DNA of 52,679 nucleotides from Blautia glucerasea. Its GTDB lineage: Bacteria > Bacillota > Clostridia > Lachnospirales > Lachnospiraceae. The DNA is taken from assembly GCF_013304385.1 (NCBI RefSeq), contig NZ_JAAITU010000029.1, positions 1 through 52,679 on the forward strand, written 5' to 3'. The position numbers and the translations under genes are program-made. Shown piece by piece: positions 34,561 to 43,306 of the stretch. Under the pieces are notes generated by a model. That model had not been told where the DNA came from, ran no database searches, and was given only the letters and a program-made list of their open reading frames with translations. Within the stretch, counting starts at the first letter, position 1; the number at the start of each line of letters is the position of its first letter.

Positions 34561-35619
34561 TCATAGTACCTGATCCAGAATGCTCAGTCCATACTCTGCC
34601 AGAGAATGGTCTTCCTCTCCAGTGCCGCCGCTAACACCCAATCCTCCGATAATAGTATCCCCTACTTTCAGGGGTACACCACCGCCAAAGATCACAATCT
34701 TCCCATTGTCCATTTTATCCAGTCCATAGAAAGTCCCTCCTGGCTGGGCAAGTGCTGAGAGTTCCATTGTTGTCATTTTAACAGCTACAGAAGTATATGC
34801 CTTTTTGATAGCTACATCAAAGCTTACCAGAAATGCGCCATCCATCACATGAACTGCAATGGGATTCCCATCCGGACCACAGACGGCGATCACAGCCTTC
34901 TTTCCTCTTCGCTGTGCCTCCTGCTCTATGGCTTCGATCAGCCTTTTGGCACTGTCCAAAGTGATCTTTCCCTGTATTCCCATTCTTTTCAAAACTTCCT
35001 GTATCACAGCCTCACTGACTGGCATTTCCTTCTGTCCCATAATACTTCCTCTGTTCTGCAAATTTTTCTTATCTGCAAATTCTTCTTTTCCTGATGCACT
35101 ATCTTTTGAATGTCCCATTTCTCTGGCATCTATATACCTTGCCAGTACATAAAGATAATCTGCCAGACGATTCATATATTTTTTTGCACCATTGTCTGCC
35201 CCGAATTTCACACTGACAGCAGCCAACACCCGTTCTCCCCGCCTGGCCACAGTACGTGCCACATCCGTCTCTGCTGAAAGACGGCTGGCACCTGGAAGAA
35301 TAAACTTCTTTGGTCTGTCAAACAAACCTTCCAGCCGATCAATTTCTGCTTCCAGAAAACTGGTTTCCTCATCACTGATCCGATAATCCCGTTTATAAGG
35401 ATCGGCGATCCCAGCCATTAAAGTGATCAGTGTAGACTGGATCTTTTCCAGATTCTGTATCATGTCCGGATCCGTTAACATGGATTTTACCAGACCAATG
35501 TGACTGGTCAGCTCATCAATGGTGCCAACCAGCTGAATCCTGTCATCTGACTTTGACACATTTTTTGTATGTACAAGACTTGTTGTCCCTTTGTCTCCGC
35601 CTTTCGTATAAATATTCAT
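34561..35619 (-). CDS. pduO: Cob(I)alamin adenosyltransferase PduO with C-terminal heme-binding-like domain
   Basis: A 352-aa two-domain protein. Residues 1-185 are a PduO-type adenosyltransferase that makes adenosylcobalamin (YTKGGDKGTTSLVHTKNVSKSD, FILPGASRLSAETDVARTVARRGER). Residues about 200-352 are the DUF336/HbpS-like domain (ITLDSAKRLIEAIEQEAQRRG, VIFGGGVPLKVGDTIIGGLGVSGGTGEED). This is the full PduO architecture. It overlaps pduH by ATGA and is last in the operon. It supplies coenzyme B12 to diol dehydratase, with cob(I)alamin from PduS. Confidence 0.93.
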   Translation of the reverse strand: MNIYTKGGDKGTTSLVHTKNVSKSDDRIQLVGTIDELTSHIGLVKSMLTDPDMIQNLEKIQSTLITLMAGIADPYKRDYRISDEETSFLEAEIDRLEGLFDRPKKFILPGASRLSAETDVARTVARRGERVLAAVSVKFGADNGAKKYMNRLADYLYVLARYIDAREMGHSKDSASGKEEFADKKNLQNRGSIMGQKEMPVSEAVIQEVLKRMGIQGKITLDSAKRLIEAIEQEAQRRGKKAVIAVCGPDGNPIAVHVMDGAFLVSFDVAIKKAYTSVAVKMTTMELSALAQPGGTFYGLDKMDNGKIVIFGGGVPLKVGDTIIGGLGVSGGTGEEDHSLAEYGLSILDQVL

Positions 35620-35978
35620 AACAGTGATTCCTCCATTTTTCCGGTTATTACAGATTTAAAGGGCATCTTCTTTACAGCCCTTGCGCTATTGGCTCCCAAA
35701 TTACGACACTGCCAGAATCTGGGACAATTCAATTCAAAAACATTTTTCCCTTTAGGAAGATGCTGCATCTGCATGGCAAGCTTGCTACCTGTGATCCCGA
35801 TCCCACAGCCTAGCATAGAGACAGCTGCTGCTTCAAAAGCCAGTGTATCCAGATCTCCCTGACGGCTGTATATACGATATAATACGCCTTCTTCTTCGAT
35901 CCCGGCACAGACTTCCTTCAGATAATCCTCATCCGGCCTGCAGGTATACAAGATGATTTCCGGCCTGTTCACAACCAT
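35616..35978 (-). CDS. pduH: Diol dehydratase reactivase small subunit
   Basis: A 120-aa protein of the PduH/DdrB family. Its fold resembles the dehydratase medium subunit (PEIILYTCRPDEDYLKEVCAGIEEEGV, GCGIGITGSKLAMQMQHLP, GANSARAVKKMPF). With PduG it releases damaged cobalamin from inactivated diol dehydratase by swapping subunits. It starts 26 nt after pduG and its stop overlaps the pduO ATG. Confidence 0.9.
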   Translation of the reverse strand: MVVNRPEIILYTCRPDEDYLKEVCAGIEEEGVLYRIYSRQGDLDTLAFEAAAVSMLGCGIGITGSKLAMQMQHLPKGKNVFELNCPRFWQCRNLGANSARAVKKMPFKSVITGKMEESLL

Positions 35979-36004
35979 TGCCTCTTCTCCTTCCTGTTCT
36001 TACT

Positions 36005-37828
36005 TTACCCTTGGTGTTTCTCCCCAAGATAGGACATCAAAAGTCCTGTTGCTACTGCATTTCTTGGACCTTCTGTCCCTCTGATATTTCCTCGTCCGCA
36101 TACGATCCTATATTCCGAAAGAGCCGCCATCAGCATCTCTGGTATCTCAAAATCCTCTGCTGAACCGCCAACTAAAACCACATTGGGTATATTTTTAAGG
36201 TCATTCCCCGGTGCTATTGTCCTAAGTGCACGAATCGCATTTCTCACAAATACCTTTTTCTTGGCATCCTGCCGCACCTCTAGGATACGTTCCATAGGAA
36301 GGTCTTCTTCAATCTTCAGCATCTCGCCTGGTGCAAGCAAAACCACATGACCAAAATATCTTGGATCTATGGATTCCGGGAAGAACTGCATAGCTCCATT
36401 TTCCAAACGCATATGAAACAGACTTTCCACCTTTCCCATAGGATACTTCTTGATCTGTTCTGCTGTAACCCGGCTGCCAAGACCAAGTTCTGTCTGTATC
36501 AGCATGGAAACCAGTTCACCGGCACCTGCCTGATGGGTAGTCCTTACAGAACCATCCGGTTCAAGGACAGCTGCATCTGTAGATCCTCCTCCCATATCCA
36601 GAATTACCAGCGGAAGCCTGGTACCAGGTGTAGTCATTGCACCAAGGGAAGCCATCACTGCCTCCACCCCGGCAACTGATGCCTTTACGTGGAGTTCTTC
36701 CTCTAATCTGTCTGCGATCTGCTGCATAGGCAGATGCTGGGTCTTTACCATAGCTGCAATGCCAACCGCCTTCTCCATACAGGTTTCTCCAGCCAGAGAT
36801 CCGCTGATCTCTACAGGCGCCAGGGTGTCCACAGCCAGGATGTCTGTGATCCGTATCTCATCTCCTTTGCTGCCAGCTACCTCAGCCATACCATTCTTGA
36901 TCCGCTTCAACATATTTCCCACATTGGTATTATCCTGCCCTGTAATATCCTGGATCTCCCCTGCCTGGGCAACTGCTTCCATGATCACATCTGCACCTGC
37001 ATCAATATTCACCTGCAGATCTTTCTCCCCTTTTAAATGGATCTCCCCTGCCGGCAAAATATTCTCTCTCATATTTCCATGAGGTGTGCGGATCACTACT
37101 GCACTTCTTTTTCCCACAAGGCTTTTGGCAATAGGGGTAATGGCTTTTGTTTCCTGTGCATCCAGCCCGAGAAGGGTTGCGATCCCATAAGGGTTGGAAA
37201 GCATCCTGACAGATGTACCTGGCAAGGCAACCTCAATAGCAGCCAGCTTTCCTTCTGGAATCCTGGTGATATGTTTCACTTCATCCACAATGGGCATCTT
37301 GCGGTTCAATCTATTTTCCACAAGTACAGCCTCATCTGCCTGAAGGATCAGTCCTCGGATATCCAGTTCCGGCAGAAACTGGTTCAGCCTGGCGGCTGCT
37401 TCTTCATATGAAAATCTGTTGGACACAGCTACTATATAGGCTACTCCTGCCTCGCCCTTCCATAAATTCTCAAGAAATATCAGACGGCCGACCGCCTCTC
37501 CTGCACCTGCTGGTGTAGAAGGATTATGTCCAATCATGGAAGACTCTGTGATGATCGTCTCTGTAATGGTTTCCATTGCAGTATCCCCGATCACAGGTGC
37601 AGCCTCATTCAAACGAATAAGGGAAAGCCGCTCCACAGGCTCATGGATCCGCTCCATTGCTTCTGTAAGAGCTGCCTTGATCCCGTGAACATTAGGCAAT
37701 GTTCCCTTGGTACCCGTGGTCATCCTGGAAGCACTGGAAAGAAAGCGAAATCTGCCATTGTCTTCTATCGTCCCAATACATACTTCAGTTGTGGAATTTC
37801 CTATATCAACACCAGCAATCAGTTTCAA
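36005..37828 (-). CDS. pduG: Diol dehydratase reactivase large subunit
   Basis: A 607-aa actin-like ATPase of the PduG/DdrA family, near its usual 610 aa. The N-terminal phosphate loop is LIAGVDIGNSTTEVCIG. Other conserved segments are TGTKGTLPNVHGI, VIGDTAMETITETIITESSM, VILDMGGGSTDAAVLEPDG, and the C-terminal NIPNVVLVGGSAEDFEIPE. It couples ATP hydrolysis to removal of inactive cofactor from PduCDE. The ATG overlaps the pduE stop by ATGA. Confidence 0.94.
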   Translation of the reverse strand: MKLIAGVDIGNSTTEVCIGTIEDNGRFRFLSSASRMTTGTKGTLPNVHGIKAALTEAMERIHEPVERLSLIRLNEAAPVIGDTAMETITETIITESSMIGHNPSTPAGAGEAVGRLIFLENLWKGEAGVAYIVAVSNRFSYEEAAARLNQFLPELDIRGLILQADEAVLVENRLNRKMPIVDEVKHITRIPEGKLAAIEVALPGTSVRMLSNPYGIATLLGLDAQETKAITPIAKSLVGKRSAVVIRTPHGNMRENILPAGEIHLKGEKDLQVNIDAGADVIMEAVAQAGEIQDITGQDNTNVGNMLKRIKNGMAEVAGSKGDEIRITDILAVDTLAPVEISGSLAGETCMEKAVGIAAMVKTQHLPMQQIADRLEEELHVKASVAGVEAVMASLGAMTTPGTRLPLVILDMGGGSTDAAVLEPDGSVRTTHQAGAGELVSMLIQTELGLGSRVTAEQIKKYPMGKVESLFHMRLENGAMQFFPESIDPRYFGHVVLLAPGEMLKIEEDLPMERILEVRQDAKKKVFVRNAIRALRTIAPGNDLKNIPNVVLVGGSAEDFEIPEMLMAALSEYRIVCGRGNIRGTEGPRNAVATGLLMSYLGEKHQG

Positions 37829-38220
37829 AGAAGAATTCCCCTTTTTTCATATATTTCTGCCGCTTCCAGTACAAGCTTTGCACAATGAGGCGCCTGGTAT
37901 TTTTCCAGAAGCTCCTGTGCCATCAGCACCAGTTCCTTTTTCGAAGAACGATTAGGTCGCAGCTTGTTGTACATATCTAAAATCACATCATCCGGAACAT
38001 TCACCAATTCTGACGCTCTCTCAAAATTTGCAGTCATTTGAGGATTATCTGCTTCTTGGGCTACTTTTCCCTGACGTTTCAGCATTTCAGATGAAATCTT
38101 AATGTCTTCAGCTGTTACATTTCCTTTTTTAACTTCTTCCAGAGTGATCTCATTCAACTTTTTCCCTGTCTTAGAAGTTATGGTATCTGCTTCATTTTGT
38201 CCAAGAGGATAATTACTCAT
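37825..38220 (-). CDS. pduE: Diol dehydratase small subunit
   Basis: A 131-aa gamma subunit of B12-dependent propanediol dehydratase. Conserved segments: LGQNEADTITSKTGKKLNEI, NFERASELVNVPDDVILDMYNKLRPNRS. The reading frame opens a little upstream inside pduD. ATG at 38220 is spaced 7 nt from GGAGG and overlaps the pduD stop (ATGATGA); ATG at 38223 is also possible. The N-terminus ahead of residue 10 is short and may add to targeting, as in other Pdu dehydratases. Confidence 0.92.
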   Translation of the reverse strand: MSNYPLGQNEADTITSKTGKKLNEITLEEVKKGNVTAEDIKISSEMLKRQGKVAQEADNPQMTANFERASELVNVPDDVILDMYNKLRPNRSSKKELVLMAQELLEKYQAPHCAKLVLEAAEIYEKRGILL

Positions 38221-38909
38221 CATACTCCCTCCCAACTGATCATCCCTTTTTCCGGATCCAGCTGTTCTGTCTCCACAATATGCATCAGAGCTGCCTTTAC
38301 CTGATATTTGGCACGCACCATAGGGTCATTGGTACATTCAATAGGTGTTACTTTCTCCCCTTTTGCATATTTGGCAGCATTTCTGCCAATCTTCCTGTAA
38401 GTATCCAATGACATAAGCGGTGCCTGCGGAAATAGTTCCAGATTAGATAAGGGATATAGATCCTTTTGATGGATCACAGTGGTACCTTTTGACTGGATCC
38501 CTATACCAATCCCTGAACCGGAAAGCTTGGCAGCCTGAAGTGCCATAAATCCAACGTCTGAAGTGTCCAGAACCTTTACAACTCTGGAAACCATGCCTTC
38601 TTCCTCAATCCCAGCCTGTACATTCTGCAAAACCTGATCTAAAGGAATCCCACAGATCGTAGAGCGAATCTCTGTCTGAAAAGCAGCTCCCACACCGATT
38701 ACGATCTCTTTTGGATCAGTACCCTGTTCTGCTTTTACAGCGCCCTTATAAGAATGCTTTGGCTTCATCCGTGTTCTTCCGGCAAGTTTATAGCCTTCTT
38801 TGTTGTTTGTTGTATCTCTTACTGTATCCAAGTGGAGCTGCCCGTTTTTCTGCAACTGTTCCACTACTGCTGCAGTAACAGCACGTATCAGTTGTTCATC
38901 TATTTTCAT
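38220..38909 (-). CDS. pduD: Diol dehydratase medium subunit with encapsulation peptide
   Basis: A 229-aa beta subunit of B12-dependent propanediol dehydratase, converting 1,2-propanediol to propanal. Residues 1-20 (MKIDEQLIRAVTAAVVEQLQ) form an amphipathic helix followed by a loose linker, which in Pdu systems targets the enzyme into the microcompartment. The core shows GVGAAFQTEIRSTICGIPLDQV, SGSGIGIGIQSKGTTVIHQKDL and FPQAPLMSLDTYR. AGGAGG precedes the ATG. It lies 11 nt after pduC. Confidence 0.94.
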   Translation of the reverse strand: MKIDEQLIRAVTAAVVEQLQKNGQLHLDTVRDTTNNKEGYKLAGRTRMKPKHSYKGAVKAEQGTDPKEIVIGVGAAFQTEIRSTICGIPLDQVLQNVQAGIEEEGMVSRVVKVLDTSDVGFMALQAAKLSGSGIGIGIQSKGTTVIHQKDLYPLSNLELFPQAPLMSLDTYRKIGRNAAKYAKGEKVTPIECTNDPMVRAKYQVKAALMHIVETEQLDPEKGMISWEGV

Positions 38910-38920
38910 AACACAGCCTC

Positions 38921-40585
38921 CTAAAATTCGTCTACATTGATCCTATGAGGAATGGCTTTGATTTCTTCCCAACGCTCTCCTGTTACACGATAACCGGTTC
39001 CCGGTCCCATATAATCATTAGGTGTATTAACCCCGGACATTACCTGAAAATGTTCATCCAGGATAGCAGCTGTGTGCATATAATCACCAATCACTCTTTG
39101 CTTCAGCATGTTCAGGATACTTTGCGCCAGTTCCTCAAATCCGCTTTCTGCCAATGCTTTCACCACATCAATCCCTGTGATCCCACGCTTCATCAGATCA
39201 TCCGCTGCCATAATATCTGCCGCAGAATCTCTGTTCAATGTATCTTTACTTCCATGTGCATAGGTAACTGCTTCCACCTGTTCATCGGTAATCTCAGTAA
39301 GCCCCAGGTATTTAAATACTGCCTGAACTGCCTTTCCTGCAGTGCGGCGTACACGGATCACTTCATCCTCAGTAACCGGCCTGAGCCCGCCATCCACCTG
39401 CATATCTCTTTGCATTACATTGTAATCATCAAAATCCTCTGCATCAAAATTGGAGCCTGCAAACATATTATCGTAATTTGGCTCAGCTGCGTAACCTGAA
39501 AAAATAAAATCCGTTCCAGGCATAAACTGAAGCATAGTTCTTGCTGTCCTTCTCATGTCTGAGTTAGAAAAGCTTTGGTCATTGGAAGATGCACATTCCA
39601 GTCCCAAAAGTGCTGCCACAAGATTTTCTCCCATAACCTCACGGATACCAGCCGGAACGCCGGCCGCAACACCAATACAGCTTACAGAACCATTCTGGAT
39701 TCCCTGGGAACCAGCGCCTTTGGTTACATAAAGGCATCTGCATTCCAGATAAAGCATGGATTTCTGTTCACTGCTTCCCATCAATACTTCGGAGCCTGCA
39801 CCTGAAGTAAATCTGACTTTTAGACCTCTGGAGGCATAAGCTGAATTAAGAAATGCCTTTGAATAAGGAGTATCATCCCCATCAATAAAGACTTTCTCGG
39901 TTCCATATACAGACAATGTCTCTGCGTAGGTAGTAAACCCACGAATCCCCAGTTCCAACTCTGTGGCCTCTTCTGCAGAGCACTGGGTCAGAACTCCCTT
40001 CTTGCCAGCCTGTGAGCCAATCAGAAGTGCTATGGCATTAAAAGGCGCATATCTTGCCACACCCATGGTGGTTTCTTCTTCCCTGAATCCACGAAGTGCA
40101 CCTTCAGCAGCATCTGCTGCAATCTGCACCGGATCGTCCTTCAGATTTGTAATATGTGCCTGATTGCCTGGCACCTTTCTTGCACGCATTTTCTGCATGC
40201 CCATCATCATTTCCACCACGTTCAGATGATTGATCACTTCTGCCATTTTTGCAGGTGTGATCCCTGATACGATCGAAAGGATTTCTTTTCTGGATACGGA
40301 AATATCTACGATCTTCCGTGCGATCTCAAGAGAAGGCACCGCCATGGACGCTTCTGCCCGATCCACCCGAATTGCATAATCTGCAATGAACTGATCCAGA
40401 AAATCAAAATCTCCTCTTTTCTTTCCGTCCAGTTCTGTAATCATTCCATTCTCTACCTTTACCGATGGTTTGGGATCGTAAGGACTGTGCATTGCCACAA
40501 ATCCCATCTCCGGCCACTCATCAATAAAACCATCCAGATTTACTGCCCGCTTGTCTAAAGCTTCTATTCTTTTTGATCTTTTCAT
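38921..40585 (-). CDS. pduC: Propanediol dehydratase large subunit (B12-dependent)
   Basis: A 554-aa TIM-barrel catalytic subunit, exactly the usual length. Conserved stretches include NLDGFIDEWPEMGFVAMHSP, HITNLKDDPVQIAADAAEGA, RGFTTYAETLSVYGTEKVF, GAGSEVLMGSSEQKSMLYLE, GAGSQGIQNGSVSCIGVAAG and YDNMFAGSNFDAEDFDDYNV. These carry the cobalamin and substrate contacts. Substrate is most likely 1,2-propanediol; glycerol dehydratase activity cannot be excluded by sequence. This is the B12 type, so the locus is not a glycyl-radical compartment. It is the first gene after the 178-nt gap downstream of pduQ. Confidence 0.95.
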   Translation of the reverse strand: MKRSKRIEALDKRAVNLDGFIDEWPEMGFVAMHSPYDPKPSVKVENGMITELDGKKRGDFDFLDQFIADYAIRVDRAEASMAVPSLEIARKIVDISVSRKEILSIVSGITPAKMAEVINHLNVVEMMMGMQKMRARKVPGNQAHITNLKDDPVQIAADAAEGALRGFREEETTMGVARYAPFNAIALLIGSQAGKKGVLTQCSAEEATELELGIRGFTTYAETLSVYGTEKVFIDGDDTPYSKAFLNSAYASRGLKVRFTSGAGSEVLMGSSEQKSMLYLECRCLYVTKGAGSQGIQNGSVSCIGVAAGVPAGIREVMGENLVAALLGLECASSNDQSFSNSDMRRTARTMLQFMPGTDFIFSGYAAEPNYDNMFAGSNFDAEDFDDYNVMQRDMQVDGGLRPVTEDEVIRVRRTAGKAVQAVFKYLGLTEITDEQVEAVTYAHGSKDTLNRDSAADIMAADDLMKRGITGIDVVKALAESGFEELAQSILNMLKQRVIGDYMHTAAILDEHFQVMSGVNTPNDYMGPGTGYRVTGERWEEIKAIPHRINVDEF

Positions 40586-40763
40586 AGTATCTACCTTTTC
40601 TAATAAAAAGACTTTTTAAGTGATACGTCCCTGCATTCCGCATAACAGAAACGTATATGTTCATTAGTTAAGCGGATATCCGTGACCCGCCCGGCTAATT
40701 AATTAGGTTCAAAACTGTATATATTTACAGGACAGTTATGGAACTGTCCTGCTGCTTGCTCAT
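40586..40763 (-). promoter_or_regulatory. 178-nt gap in the BMC operon with palindromes and a hairpin
   Basis: Between the pduQ stop and pduC start: a perfect 10-bp hairpin (40728-40737 with 40742-40751, loop ATGG), a CTGTA/TACAG near-palindrome at about 40715-40730, and a perfect palindrome CGGATATCCG at 40673-40682. No good promoter was found, and the hairpin lacks a strong U-tract. It may be a processing or partial-termination site that lets pduCDE be expressed at a different level. Confidence 0.4.
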
Positions 40764-41915
40764 TTAAAAAGACCAGAGTTTTGTATAGATCTTTACGATG
40801 TCTTCTTTGGTAGGAACTCTTGGATTAGTAGCTGTACATGCATCGGCCAAAGCTGCCTCGGCCATCCGGTCGATTGCTGCAAAATAAACATCCGGTGTGA
40901 TCGTTTTCATTTCCTGAATGGTCAACGGTATGTTCATCTCTTTTTGCATAAACTGGATCCAGTTCACAAGAGAACGTACACTCATCACTTTATTATAATT
41001 GCTTAGTCCAAGGACGTGTGCAATATTAGAATACCGCTTCACAGCCGGAAGATATTCCTTCTGGCTCTTGCTGTGTTTATTGATATTTGCATTGAACTCC
41101 ACAATATGGGGAAGAAGCATTGCATTCGCCCTTCCATGGGGAATATGGAACATAGCACCTAGCTGATGTGCCATACTGTGGGTAATCCCCAGTCCTGCCG
41201 TGTTAAAGGAAAGCCCTGCAAGGCAGGAAGCTACATGCATCTTCTGACGTGCATGCATATCATTGCCATCCAGATAAGCACGAAGTAAGAATACACCACA
41301 TATCTCAATTGCCTTCTCAGCCAATGCTGCTGAAAATTCATTGTGATCCGTGCTTACATAAGACTCCAGTGCATGGGTAAATACATCCATTCCTGTATCT
41401 GCTGTTACAGAAGCAGGTACACTGCGAACCAGTTCTGCATCCAGGATGGCCTCATCTGCCGTAAGGCTGTCAGATACAAGCGGGTATTTTACCTGGGCAT
41501 CTGTATCATTTACAACTGCAAAGGAAGTCACCTCTGAGCCAGTCCCACTTGTGGTAGGAATGGCAATCAGGCCTACCTTTCCATAATTATTGATCTTTAA
41601 AGCGAATTCACGGATGGCTTTGGAGGAATCAATGGCAGATCCGCCGCCCACAGCAATCACTGCTTCTGGCTGATACTCCAGAAACTTTTTCACTCCTTCA
41701 GCAATCTTCCCTATTGGTGCATCCGGTACTACATCTGTAAAAAGATCATACTGTATCCCTCCGCTTTTCAGTGGTGCTGTGATCAGATCAATCATATCCC
41801 CATTTGCAATAAAAGGATCTGTAATGATCAGCACTCTTTTATAAGGAATCACCTTCAGCCGCTCCAGTGAATTATCACCAAAATGGATCACTGTTTTCAT
41901 TTCAAATGTTTTCAT
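40764..41915 (-). CDS. pduQ: Iron-containing alcohol dehydrogenase (1-propanol dehydrogenase type)
   Basis: A 383-aa group-III alcohol dehydrogenase that reduces propanal to 1-propanol and recycles NAD+ in the compartment. The NAD loop is AVGGGSAIDSSKA; PTTSGTGSEVTSFAV and GITHSMAHQLGAMFHIPHG hold the metal ligands (Asp, three His). GTG at 41921 also opens the frame, but AAGGAG is 9 nt from ATG 41915. It might instead be a lactaldehyde reductase (FucO is in the same family). Its place between a regulator and pduC supports PduQ. Confidence 0.85.
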   Translation of the reverse strand: MKTFEMKTVIHFGDNSLERLKVIPYKRVLIITDPFIANGDMIDLITAPLKSGGIQYDLFTDVVPDAPIGKIAEGVKKFLEYQPEAVIAVGGGSAIDSSKAIREFALKINNYGKVGLIAIPTTSGTGSEVTSFAVVNDTDAQVKYPLVSDSLTADEAILDAELVRSVPASVTADTGMDVFTHALESYVSTDHNEFSAALAEKAIEICGVFLLRAYLDGNDMHARQKMHVASCLAGLSFNTAGLGITHSMAHQLGAMFHIPHGRANAMLLPHIVEFNANINKHSKSQKEYLPAVKRYSNIAHVLGLSNYNKVMSVRSLVNWIQFMQKEMNIPLTIQEMKTITPDVYFAAIDRMAEAALADACTATNPRVPTKEDIVKIYTKLWSF

Positions 41916-41928
41916 AACCACATGCTCC

Positions 41929-42708
41929 TTATTCTTCTGATTCGCAGGATGGGTACAGGCACTTTATATCCCATTCATCAAAAAGCTGCATCCACTCATC
42001 AGCTGGTCTTACATCTGTCACCACAATATCCACATCTTTAAAAGAACCTGCTATGCAAAAAGCTGACTGGTCAAATTTGCCATTATCCAGCACAAGAATC
42101 TTCTTTCTTCCCGAAGCAATCATTGCACGCTTGGCACAGCCAAATGCTTCCTGGGATTCCATGATCCCTCTATTTCGATCCAGTGCTTTGCAAGAAAAAA
42201 TAGCAGTATCCACATAATAAGACCTGAAAGCTTCATCGGTCTTTGAACCAAGAAATGCCAGATATCCTTCTTTCATCGTCCCACCAGTAGACAGGATGTT
42301 CCAGCCTGACACATCAGTCAATTCCAGGAGGATTTCCATGGAATTAGTTAAAAGAGTGAGTTTCTCTTTACTTTTCAATGCTTTTGCAATAAATACATCT
42401 GTAGTACTGGCATCCATAGAGATTGTCTCTCCCTCATGGATCAGGGAGGCTACAATCTCTGCCATTCTCTGTTTGCCAATCACATTCTGATTCTTACGGA
42501 TGTTAAAAGGCAGATCAATACTTACATTCTCATTGATCACCGCACCACCGTAGCTTTTAATGGCAAGCCCTTCTTTTTCAAGCTTATCCAGATCACGGCG
42601 TATGGTTTCCTCAGAGACGTTATAAAGCTGGCTGAGTTCGCTGACCACAACCCGCTTTTCTTCCTGCAGTTTTGTTAAAATCAAGTTCCGTCTCTCTAAT
42701 GCGAGCAT
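41929..42708 (-). CDS. DeoR-family transcriptional regulator
   Basis: A 259-aa regulator. The N-terminal winged helix is VVVSELSQLYNVSEETIRRDLDKLEKEGLAIKSYGGAV. The C-terminal sugar-phosphate-sensing domain has SMDASTTDVFIAKAL, LLTNSMEILLEL and ILVLDNGKFDQSAF. DeoR sensors usually bind phosphorylated sugars, so L-fuculose 1-phosphate, L-rhamnulose 1-phosphate or DHAP are sensible effectors. It sits inside the BMC operon, 13 nt before pduQ. It may bind the direct repeats upstream of the operon promoter. Confidence 0.85.
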   Translation of the reverse strand: MLALERRNLILTKLQEEKRVVVSELSQLYNVSEETIRRDLDKLEKEGLAIKSYGGAVINENVSIDLPFNIRKNQNVIGKQRMAEIVASLIHEGETISMDASTTDVFIAKALKSKEKLTLLTNSMEILLELTDVSGWNILSTGGTMKEGYLAFLGSKTDEAFRSYYVDTAIFSCKALDRNRGIMESQEAFGCAKRAMIASGRKKILVLDNGKFDQSAFCIAGSFKDVDIVVTDVRPADEWMQLFDEWDIKCLYPSCESEE

Positions 42709-42741
42709 TAATCTGCCTCCTTTTTCTTTTTTTGTTGTAAA

Positions 42742-43290
42742 TTACAAGATACTGTCGATCATTCTCCTGTCCGGATGTGCAATAACGGAGGAATCAAGGT
42801 ACATTCCCTTTTCCGCAACAAGTTCCTTTGCTCTCTGGATAGATGCTTCCACAGCAGAAACCTCTCCTGTGATCATCATATAGGACTTTCCGCACATACC
42901 TTTAGCAATACGAAGTTCGATCAGATCTACGATAGCTGTCTTAGCAGCCTGGTCAGCAGCTTCAATAATGGAGGCTGCGTCATAAGTTTCAAGTATTCCC
43001 AGGGCACTGATTTCTTCCACCTGTGTGGTACCGTAAATAGCCGGGAAAATAGATTCATGAGGATTGCCAAGGACAAAACTGTCAATACATTTATCCTCAT
43101 AAGTAGTTACTGCTGTCTCAACAGCAGCTTTTACTGCGCTCAGATCTCCGGTTATAATTGCAATATATTTGCCCGGACATACGGTCTGTGCCTCCACGAT
43201 CTCCACTTCCGATGTTTTTACCATAGCATCTGCAGCGGTTACACCTGTGGATGTGGTTTTAAATTCAATCATCCCGATTGCTTTGCTCAT
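42742..43290 (-). CDS. pduT: Tandem-BMC trimeric shell protein, PduT type
   Basis: A 182-aa shell protein with two BMC domains (about residues 1-90 and 94-182), each with the GxL/IE, DAAIV/DAM.K and ISGD/ITGE hallmarks. Cys38 in AQTVCPGKY sits where PduT trimers ligate a [4Fe-4S] cluster at the threefold pore. The frame is open a little upstream, but AAAGGA precedes the ATG at 43290. It is immediately after pduS; the Fe-S shell pore and flavo-Fe-S reductase probably form an electron path into the compartment. Confidence 0.9.
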   Translation of the reverse strand: MSKAIGMIEFKTTSTGVTAADAMVKTSEVEIVEAQTVCPGKYIAIITGDLSAVKAAVETAVTTYEDKCIDSFVLGNPHESIFPAIYGTTQVEEISALGILETYDAASIIEAADQAAKTAIVDLIELRIAKGMCGKSYMMITGEVSAVEASIQRAKELVAEKGMYLDSSVIAHPDRRMIDSIL

Positions 43291-43306
43291 GTTCTGTCCG
43301 TCCTTT